Shown here: positions 57,253-64,000 of the stretch, piece by piece | Layout of the letters: each line of letters opens with the position of its first letter | Numbering within the stretch: position 1 is the first letter of the stretch | NCBI GenBank assembly: GCA_956465555.1 | Contig: OY101122.1 | Span: 1,437,001 to 1,501,000, forward strand | Direction of reading: 5' to 3' | Origin: Nitzschia sp. pyKryTriq1 | Taxonomy: Eukaryota; Bacillariophyta; Bacillariophyceae; Bacillariales; Bacillariaceae | DNA: 64,000 nt | Position numbers and translations under genes: made by a program | Notes under the pieces: model-generated | Database searches by the model: none | What the model was told of the DNA's origin: nothing | The model's input: only the letters and a program-made list of their open reading frames with translations

Positions 57253-58290
57253 CTATTTTTTGAGGCGTCTCAAGGGTCTCTTCTTATCGGATTTGGGTGG
57301 TTGCTGCGGCTTTTTGAGACTTTTGATCCAAAACGCCATGGAAAGCGGCGATATGACTATTCCATTAATAATCGCCAGGGTAAGGAGGATCTGAAGCTTG
57401 CCGTCGACAGGAATGGAAGCATCTTTCAGTCTCATGGCCGTATCCACTCCCAAGTAGGTCCAGAGCGCCGAGAATGTCCAGCCGTGGACAATCGTTGCAA
57501 ATGCAAACATCCATAATTGAATAGGATGGAGTAGCGAGGATCCATAATTCTTGATCGTCTCGGGGAAACAGGACAGTTTGATCAAAAAGGAGGTTCGAAG
57601 AGGATTGGATTCAGCAGACGCGTCAAGGAGTTTCAATACATGATTCGTCGACAACTTTTCTTGAATAAATGCTGCCAAAAAACCGTAGCGAGCAAGACAA
57701 AAGGCAACCACAGCTCCCAATAGCTTCCCAATGGCACTCAAACAAACGCCCGGCCACCCAAAAACCATCCCACTGGCCGTCTCTACTGGAATCGTAGAAA
57801 GTCCCAACGCTTCCCATAATGCCATCCCCAACATATACAACGAATAGGAAATATGCTTTGGCTGAGCGTCCAAATGATGCAGCACTTCAAGTGTCTTTTC
57901 GAGCAGTTTTTCCTTGTCGAATAGCTCCATCCAACTGGCGCGGTAGACCCACAGCAGATAACTCGTCATGGCGGTGCCGACAGCAATGACCGCATTCTTG
58001 ACTCGAGGTGAGACTTGCTTTTGATCGGTTTCCACCGATACAGCTTTCAACTTGGTGCCCTTCTTCTTGTTGCTGTTTTTCTCCTTCTTCGGGGCAACCT
58101 TGGCACCTCCCTGGAGGGACAAGGCAACAGTCACGGAGGATGAGTCGGGGAGGAGCTTTCGTTCTCGGCTTGCTGCCCGTTGGACAGCCAGTGGAGAATA
58201 GACCGCCCGAGAGTGACGGGGTGCCACTGCTGCAACCAGGAAAAGCACGCCTATCGCAGTGGTTGGTATAGATCTCGCTTTCATCATCAT
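57253..58290 (-). CDS. VTT/SNARE-associated Golgi family protein with signal peptide
   Basis: This intronless gene encodes 345 residues. MMMKARSIPTTAIGVLFLVA begins a signal peptide ending near AVAPRHSRAV. A Lys-rich linker and one helix follow, then the VTT core: GMALWEALGLSTIPVETASG, GWPGVCLSAIGKLLGAVVAF, and FLIKLSCFPETIKNYGSSLL, where the family re-entrant motif sits. The C-terminus is strongly basic (RPLRRLKK). Its signal peptide plus Lys-rich linker might be a bipartite plastid signal, but no ASAFAP-type motif is seen, so ER or endomembrane is equally likely. It is only distantly related to 51554-52513. Confidence 0.82.
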   Translation of the reverse strand: MMMKARSIPTTAIGVLFLVAAVAPRHSRAVYSPLAVQRAASRERKLLPDSSSVTVALSLQGGAKVAPKKEKNSNKKKGTKLKAVSVETDQKQVSPRVKNAVIAVGTAMTSYLLWVYRASWMELFDKEKLLEKTLEVLHHLDAQPKHISYSLYMLGMALWEALGLSTIPVETASGMVFGWPGVCLSAIGKLLGAVVAFCLARYGFLAAFIQEKLSTNHVLKLLDASAESNPLRTSFLIKLSCFPETIKNYGSSLLHPIQLWMFAFATIVHGWTFSALWTYLGVDTAMRLKDASIPVDGKLQILLTLAIINGIVISPLSMAFWIKSLKKPQQPPKSDKKRPLRRLKK

Positions 58291-58837
58291 TTTTATCGAA
58301 TCAAAGAGTTACCCATGCGAAAGGCGAGGCCCTTCTTGCTTTCGATTTCGATTGCGTCTGCCGGTATGTATTTATGATAGCGGTATGTACAGCACCGGTA
58401 CAGTGCTACAGGTACATGTAACTACCGGTACTGTACTACCGGTAATACCGGTAGTACTACCGGTAGCTGTGCTTGGATAACGTCAAAACTCTTGTCATTA
58501 TTTTTTCAAAAATCCGATTGCTCGCCGCATGATGGACGAATGACAGACAGGGAATCAGGAACTTGGAAATTAGAAAATCTTGCTCCGAGGGATCTTTTAT
58601 TTTGGATTTCACGGTGCACCGCGTGGACCCACCGGATTTGTCCTCGATGTAACGTCTTTTAGATCAGTGCTGTATGCAGTTCCCCATGTTCCATACTTTG
58701 CTCTTGGAACTTGGAAGAATCATCTCATCATTTTCATTGTCGCCGTCAGACATCTCCTTTTGTCTACGAGTACGAACGATCACTGTACGAAAGGATACTG
58801 TGAACGAATACAAACACTAGGAGAAGAAGGGTTCAGC
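58291..58837. other. Divergent promoter region
   Basis: This is shared by the VTT protein (left) and the S9 peptidase (right). Dense ACCGGTA palindromes lie at 58390-58465. The peptidase frame is open back to 58580 without an ATG. Confidence 0.55.
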
Positions 58838-61354
58838 ATGAAGCGCGGAATCGGCATCGCCATGTGGAACAGTCGTGGCGTCGGGAAAGTGAACCGGCTG
58901 GTCGCACGACGAGGCCGATACTACTACTCGTACGAATCATCGTATGTCAATAGTCAGGGAAGACCCCATTCTGCCACAAATAATAATAGTATTGCCATCA
59001 GAAACATGTCGACGACCTTGTACCAGTCCTTGTGGAAGAATCATACCACGACCAGATCATACCAATACGCCGATGCTGCTTTTCTTTCTCGTCCCCGCTG
59101 TCGTTGCCATCGTCGTTGGGCGTCTTCTCAGCAGACGACGGTCAGCGCGTCGGATCATCATAATCATCACGCCGCATCGATCGACGGGAGCAAAGAAGAA
59201 AAGGAAGAGGATCCCTATGACAAGTACCGACAGGGTGGCCGTATCTCCCCCCATATTTTGGCAGAGTTGCAACTAGAGACCCTGCATACGCAACGATACT
59301 TTGATCCAGAATTGTTGCAGCGAACACAAAAGCAAGTACAAAAGGCCTGGAATCGGCAGCGAACTCCTCCTCCCGAACCTGGACCCATGGGCACGTGGGT
59401 GTATGGATTTAAAGAGGAGGCACCATCGGGAGAATCATCATCAACATCGCCATTACTGACTCGTCGCATTTACCAACGAACGTGGAATGACGATCAGGGC
59501 GAAGAAACGAGACAAGTGGTCCTAGAATTAGAGCCCCACGACGAAGTACTGTCTCTCTCGTTAAGTGTGGACGAATCATGTATTGGGTGTTTGGTGGAAA
59601 ATACAATCACTGGACAGCGTCAAATACGCCTACGGCACATAGAGACGGATCGGCAAAGTACGTTGGAGATTGTGGGCGATGGTAATCTCTACTACTCGCT
59701 GGTCGCTTTAGAATGGGGCCCCATGCTAGAAGGCGACGTGCATTCCCTTTATTTTGTTGGAACTGATGAACAAGGACGTCCAGATCGAGTATTAGTCACC
59801 ACCGTTCACTCCACCGTCTTGCACGTCGAAGAACCTCAACTCATTATTCACTCGCAAGATCCCTCTGAGATGGTGGACTGCCAGCGTACCAAAGGATGTG
59901 AGTACGTTTCTATACACGCAATGACAAAAACCAGCAATGAAATCTACTTGAGTTCGGGACCCTTCTCGCTCGAGCTGGTAATGCCTCGTCAAGAAAATGT
60001 TCAATATCACCTGGATGTCGGAAACCAAGATGATATTGTAATGCTTGTATCCGATCACGGCGGTGACTATCGACTGATAGAGACGTCAGTGGGGTCCCTT
60101 CCTCTGGATCCACAAACAACTCTGACCCCGTCGATACCGAGCCTAGACGCCGCAATTAGGGAGACTGTAATCACGGATATGGATCTGTTTCGTGATTTCT
60201 TGGTCCTCTATCAAACTTCCATAGTGACCGGGTGCCCCCAAATCACCATTCAGGATCGAGGATCGACTGGGACGAGCCATAGCGTAACGATACCGTTCAC
60301 TTTGTTGTTGAATGATACGCCTTGTATCCGAGTGTCACCGGCGGGTAATATATGTTTTGGAGCTACCTCGTTGCGGCTCCTCGTTGAGACTCCTGTAACG
60401 CCACCAGTCACGTACGAACTTGATTTTCAATCAAATACATTGCCTAATGTGTCTGAATCGGATTTTGATTCCATCCCGCATCAACAGGAACGGGTGTTTG
60501 TCTCGAGTCGTGATGGAACCCTAATCCCAATGAGTCTCTTCTACCAGCAGGATGGTGTCAAAGAAGAATCGTCGTCGTCGTCCTCGTGGTGGAATTGGTT
60601 CGCGCCCGGGGCTTCTTCTACTAACGGCAGCAGCAGCAGCAGCAGCGAAATATCGAGACCGGTCGTTTTGATTGGTTACGGTGCCTACGGAGAGTCTGTC
60701 AATATGGGATACGATCCGTGTTTAGTGCCACTCCTTGAGCATGGGTATGTCCTGGCATTTGCTCACACACGTGGTGGAGGAGAACTAGGGAAATCATGGT
60801 ACCATGCGGGGCGTCAGGAACAAAAAATAAAAGTGATTGAAGACTTTGAGGCATGCGCTGAATATGTCCGGGGTCGATGGAAGGGGAAGCTTGCAGCCAA
60901 AGGCTTTTCCGCGGCTGGCGCAATGATGGGAGCCGCGGTCAACCGACGGCCTGACCTCTTCGACAATCTTGTCCTGACGAATCCATTCCTAGACGTTTAT
61001 GCTACCATGACCAATCCGAACCTGTACCTCACGGCTCACGAATGGGAGGAATTCGGAAATCCCCTTCATGACCCCCGTGTTGGTCAAATTCTACAATCGC
61101 ACTGCCCCACGAATAATGTCGCTTCCGTGACAGATAATTACCCACGATGTCTGTTGATCGGTACCTTGGATGATGACAATGTTCCCTTTTGGAATCCGAC
61201 CATTTTTGCCAAAAAAGTGCGAGACCGACTGTCAAACAAAGAAAAAGATCACATTCTTTTGCACATTGAGGAGCAGGGAGGACACCATCTAAGCCAGCAA
61301 CGAATCCAAATTTCCTCTATGGAGCTAGCTTTTATGCTTCATGATTCTGAATAA
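58838..61354 (+). CDS. Prolyl oligopeptidase family (S9A) peptidase, oligopeptidase B-like
   Basis: This intronless gene encodes 838 residues. The ATG at 58838 is the first Met in frame. The first 100 residues are Arg-, Tyr- and Ser-rich with few acids, a likely organelle-targeting extension. YDKYRQGGRISPHILAELQL begins the enzyme. A beta-propeller domain spans about 130-560, and the alpha/beta hydrolase domain begins near VVLIGYGAYGESVNMGY. The catalytic triad is Ser691 in GFSAAG (family GxSxGG, with the fifth position Ala), one of Asp778-780 in LDDDNVPFW, and His816 or His817 in GGHHLS. RRPDLFDNLVLTNPFLDV is typical of oligopeptidase B. A Ser-rich insertion (SSSSSWWNWFAPG) interrupts the domain just before GYGAYGE. 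Confidence 0.9.
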   Translation: MKRGIGIAMWNSRGVGKVNRLVARRGRYYYSYESSYVNSQGRPHSATNNNSIAIRNMSTTLYQSLWKNHTTTRSYQYADAAFLSRPRCRCHRRWASSQQTTVSASDHHNHHAASIDGSKEEKEEDPYDKYRQGGRISPHILAELQLETLHTQRYFDPELLQRTQKQVQKAWNRQRTPPPEPGPMGTWVYGFKEEAPSGESSSTSPLLTRRIYQRTWNDDQGEETRQVVLELEPHDEVLSLSLSVDESCIGCLVENTITGQRQIRLRHIETDRQSTLEIVGDGNLYYSLVALEWGPMLEGDVHSLYFVGTDEQGRPDRVLVTTVHSTVLHVEEPQLIIHSQDPSEMVDCQRTKGCEYVSIHAMTKTSNEIYLSSGPFSLELVMPRQENVQYHLDVGNQDDIVMLVSDHGGDYRLIETSVGSLPLDPQTTLTPSIPSLDAAIRETVITDMDLFRDFLVLYQTSIVTGCPQITIQDRGSTGTSHSVTIPFTLLLNDTPCIRVSPAGNICFGATSLRLLVETPVTPPVTYELDFQSNTLPNVSESDFDSIPHQQERVFVSSRDGTLIPMSLFYQQDGVKEESSSSSSWWNWFAPGASSTNGSSSSSSEISRPVVLIGYGAYGESVNMGYDPCLVPLLEHGYVLAFAHTRGGGELGKSWYHAGRQEQKIKVIEDFEACAEYVRGRWKGKLAAKGFSAAGAMMGAAVNRRPDLFDNLVLTNPFLDVYATMTNPNLYLTAHEWEEFGNPLHDPRVGQILQSHCPTNNVASVTDNYPRCLLIGTLDDDNVPFWNPTIFAKKVRDRLSNKEKDHILLHIEEQGGHHLSQQRIQISSMELAFMLHDSE

Positions 61355-61822
61355 TCTTTTTCTTCGGCGATTGGAATGGAGTGATCGAAATCTGGTAGCT
61401 GTGGTGCCGCACTATTCTACTAGCAGAAGAAAGCTTGTCCAGACTCATACTCCTCTACTTTCTTAGAAAGTAGAGAGCCGGGTGAAAGATGACACCACAA
61501 CCACTTTCTCCTACTCTTAGAAGAGATAATAGGGTACCTTTTGAGAACGGATAAAAGCTCCATTTAGCCTCTATTCCTTCACTTCTTTGCCTCCTTGAGC
61601 GCGCTCTATTCATTGTTGGTTGGTAGAAGTCTCGAAGTACCCGCACGACTAATAAGACCAGTGGTTTCGTAAGACCGGCGACTCCTCTGACTCAATGTAG
61701 CGTTGGCCCAACGCACAAACAGGCACAGAAAAGATCCAAAAAGATCCATTTTCGCTGCACGCGTACATACCGATAGACTAATGCTTTCTCATTTCATTCT
61801 CACTCTCAAGTCTCATCTCGCA

Positions 61823-61957
61823 ATGGTGATTCCAGACCATGATTTCGTCCCAGCCTTACCGAGCTTTTTATTCCTTCTCGTGGACGATATTGGTTGGGCA
61901 GATTTCAGCTACAACAATGGGACCGTGCTGACGCCGAACATTGATAGCTGGGCTCAA
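61823..61957 (+). pseudogene. Sulfatase N-terminal fragment
   Basis: FLFLLVDDIGWADFSYNNGT followed by TPNIDSWA matches the start of the type I sulfatase domain, where the paired Asp bind calcium and TPNID is conserved. The region with the catalytic Cys/Ser is absent because the frame continues into gag-like sequence. About 45 residues are recognisable. It is best read as a gene fragment. Confidence 0.55.
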
Positions 61958-62530
61958 GCAGAATTTGTCAAGGCTACTGTCTACTGTGAAGACCCTACCC
62001 ATGCCGGCATTCGCGCCTGGTACGAAAACTTCGCCACTGCATGCCATGACTATGGTTTTTACGCCCACCCGCTTTGGTGTTTCCAGCCCGACCATGGCGG
62101 CGACCGTGGATTTACTGTTGGAAATGATGCTTCTGATAATCTACCGCAACGCATGGAAATCGCTATTGCCAAGATGTCCCACCCAATCTTTCGATTCCTC
62201 TCGAAGAAAGACATGTTCCCTCGAGACAGTCGTCTCAGCTCCATTGTTCGCTCCTGTGACGGTGACGGGTACAAAGCCCTCAAGGCTGTTCTCTTTGATT
62301 CGCACCCTGCGTTCCATGATCAGCCGTCAACCCTTATCACCGCATACCCAAAGCAACGAGATGCAACTACTCTGGAGTATTTCAAGCTCTTCATTGACTT
62401 CGAACAGCTGCGTGCCTACATCGCCGATGTGACTGCTATCCTCGACGATGCGACTGAATTAGACATATTCATTCGCAACTCGAAGTACAGCACGTACCTC
62501 AACCGAGTTCGCGGCTCTACCCCTCGGTAC
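61958..62530 (+). mobile_element. Fossil gag-like fragment of a diatom LTR retroelement
   Basis: Segments such as IRAWYENFATACHDYGFYAH, a G-x-KALKAVLFDSHPAF block and EYFKLFIDFEQLRAYI, followed by an acidic LD-x2-TELDIFIR helix, resemble the gag region of Copia-type elements in diatoms. No protease, integrase or reverse transcriptase follows, and no LTRs were seen. It is a broken remnant. The family assignment is tentative. Confidence 0.45.
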
Positions 62531-63069
62531 ATTTATAGCTCCTATGGTTGGCTACTCTGCCATGTAGTTGTACCACCAGGACAGCTTGTACGTACCGGTA
62601 CGTACCTGGTACCGGTACAGTACTGGTACCGGTACTGTACCAGATACTCGTACTACTGTCTACAGGCGGTACTGGTACTGTAGATAGATTGGCGAGTGTA
62701 TGACGTCATAAACAGAGGTAAGTGCGACACAGCGCGAGCGAGCGGGCGCGATGATAGTCAGTACACGCACAGTACCAATACCAGTATGTACGTACCGTAT
62801 CATACCGAGACTCGCTGGAAGCGTGCTGGAGTTTATTTTTTACGGGCTACTATCGCGAGCGCGGGCTCTGATTATGAAGAAGAATTGTACCAGGTACTGT
62901 CTGTACGGTAACAGTAAGTTGAAAGTTGCAACAGTTCAACGATGGAACGAGGAACGAGATGCCATTTGTCCATTCTTATTCTTCTTCATTTTCATCGTTG
63001 AGCTAGTCAGTCAGTCTTCCTGGGTCCTTCCAACAACGCCGCAAGTGCGCTATGCCGCCGTCCGCCACC

Positions 63070-64000
63070 ATGAGGAAGAACTCCACCTCGCCGCCTTCGA
63101 TGGGAAATGAATCCTCTACGACCGGCAAACTAATGCAACTGCAGAAGGTTCGGAAAGCGGCTAGGTTAATCGGCATGGTAAATGGTCTTCAAAAGAGTAT
63201 GGAGGCGATGATCGAGAAACGAGCATACCATGCACAAAGGTCTACGGACTTGGAGAATGCTTTGACCGAAAGTGCTCCTGAGGCTTTAACCAAGTCAATA
63301 TCGATTCGCACCATCCAGGTCGCCGACATTATGATGGAGTTAGAGGATGCAACTGAAAAGAATGCTACTTTTGAAGAGAGGATCCACATCCTGCAACATG
63401 GTCACGAGCGAGACAAGCAAAATATGCAAGCTCAACTAGACGAATTGCAGAGTGATTATGAGTTGTTGGAGGAGCAGGCTGAGGCAACGCAGAAAGCGCT
63501 AAAACAACAATTAAGGGCAGCAAAGGAAGAAGCTGCCGAGGCGCAGATGAAATATACCAAAATGCGCCAGAATTACCATTCACTGACCAAGAATATTGCA
63601 ATAATGGCCACCAAAATAGCCAGCGTACAACGTGAGAACAGAAGTCTTCGGGAGGAGGCGGACGAGAGCCATCGAGCTCTAGTTGAAATGGAGAGAAAAG
63701 TACGACTTTTGAGGGAAAGTGAAAAGGCCATGTTGGAAAGTATCGTTTCCGGAGAGGCGGAAGACCCTGATGATACGATGGGACCGTCTCAATCACAACT
63801 CGATGAGTCTAAATCTGAGAATGAGGAGCTGGTAGATGAACACACAGCCAATGCCTTGGCGATTGAAGAATTGCAAAGTCGAGTGAAAGAACGAATGGCT
63901 TCGCTCAATGCACAGAGTCAGGAGCAGAGTATGATTTCTTCTTCGTCCAGTATTATTGAGGCGCAAATCAGCGACGATACCACTTCTTCTGTTGTGACGG
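63070..64000 (+). CDS. Long coiled-coil protein (3' partial)
   Basis: The frame opens at an ATG in a good context (CCACCATGAGG) and runs off the right edge after 310 codons without a stop. After a Ser-rich N-terminus, nearly all of residues 45-235 is heptad-rich coiled coil (for example DYELLEEQAEATQKALKQQL and SLREEADESHRALVEMERKV). An acidic segment with EDPDDTMGPSQSQ separates it from further coil. It could be a cytoskeletal, tethering or centrosomal protein. No domain-level family can be assigned from the part seen. Confidence 0.75.
   Translation, partial: MRKNSTSPPSMGNESSTTGKLMQLQKVRKAARLIGMVNGLQKSMEAMIEKRAYHAQRSTDLENALTESAPEALTKSISIRTIQVADIMMELEDATEKNATFEERIHILQHGHERDKQNMQAQLDELQSDYELLEEQAEATQKALKQQLRAAKEEAAEAQMKYTKMRQNYHSLTKNIAIMATKIASVQRENRSLREEADESHRALVEMERKVRLLRESEKAMLESIVSGEAEDPDDTMGPSQSQLDESKSENEELVDEHTANALAIEELQSRVKERMASLNAQSQEQSMISSSSSIIEAQISDDTTSSVVT

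Larger units (their letters stand above)
61355..63069. other. Intergenic with chimeric frame and GTAC cluster
   Basis: A near-perfect 23-base palindrome (CTCTACTTTCT T AGAAAGTAGAG) lies at 61453-61475, about 100 bases after the peptidase stop. A sulfatase/gag-like chimeric frame occupies 61823-62530, followed by GTACCGGTAC palindromes at 62588-62685 and again near 62765-62810. Confidence 0.5.

Overview
The window looks like nuclear DNA of a photosynthetic stramenopile, most probably a diatom. Its genes are eukaryotic, on both strands, and either intronless or cut by short GT-AG introns (64 to 149 bases). Several proteins (a double Cys/His module protein, an HH-W multipass membrane family, a TMEM65-GAF fusion) are of kinds I associate with diatoms and their relatives. 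The species cannot be fixed from the sequence.
Layout. 1-3146 (-): chromatin reader with AT-hook, Tudor-like and CW zinc-finger domains, cut by the window edge. 5083-7104 (+): TFIIH subunit p62/TFB1. 8789-9439 (+): small protein with an N-myristoylation signal. 9930-13014 (-): two-exon ankyrin protein. 14701-18252 (+): HIRA histone chaperone. 18380-18919 (-): small Cys-rich protein. 18920-21756: gene-poor, with a Copia-type LTR fossil and a dispersed repeat. 21757-25309 (-): three-exon protein carrying a duplicated Cys/His module. 26549-30734 (-): condensin subunit D2. 31386-32750 (+): Cys-rich secreted aspartyl protease. 32845-33877 (-): GPN3. 34316-39009 (-): six-exon membrane protein joining a voltage-sensor-like region, an extracytoplasmic loop and a degenerate class III cyclase domain. 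41051-42249 and 46182-47198 (-): paralogous multipass proteins flanking a Ser/Lys-rich gene (42854-44002) and a tRNA-derived SINE. 47374-47758: foldback element. 48392-50772 (-): protein with three hnRNP-Q-type acidic domains. 51554-52513 and 57253-58290 (-): two VTT/SNARE-associated Golgi family proteins. 53580-54704 (+): coiled-coil MORN protein. 54802-56052 (-): TMEM65-GAF fusion. 58838-61354 (+): S9 peptidase. 61823-62530 (+): sulfatase/gag-like chimera. 63070-64000 (+): coiled-coil protein cut by the window edge.
There are no operons. Several neighbours act in chromatin and transcription (CW reader, TFIIH p62, HIRA, condensin D2), which may be chance. Almost every intergenic stretch holds a cluster of overlapping GTAC/ACCGGT palindromes, usually on the 5' side of a gene, and this is the most pervasive unexplained signal. 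Exon joins were worked out by hand from splice sites, frame continuity and family alignment, without transcripts. In every multi-exon model the exon lengths sum to a multiple of three.
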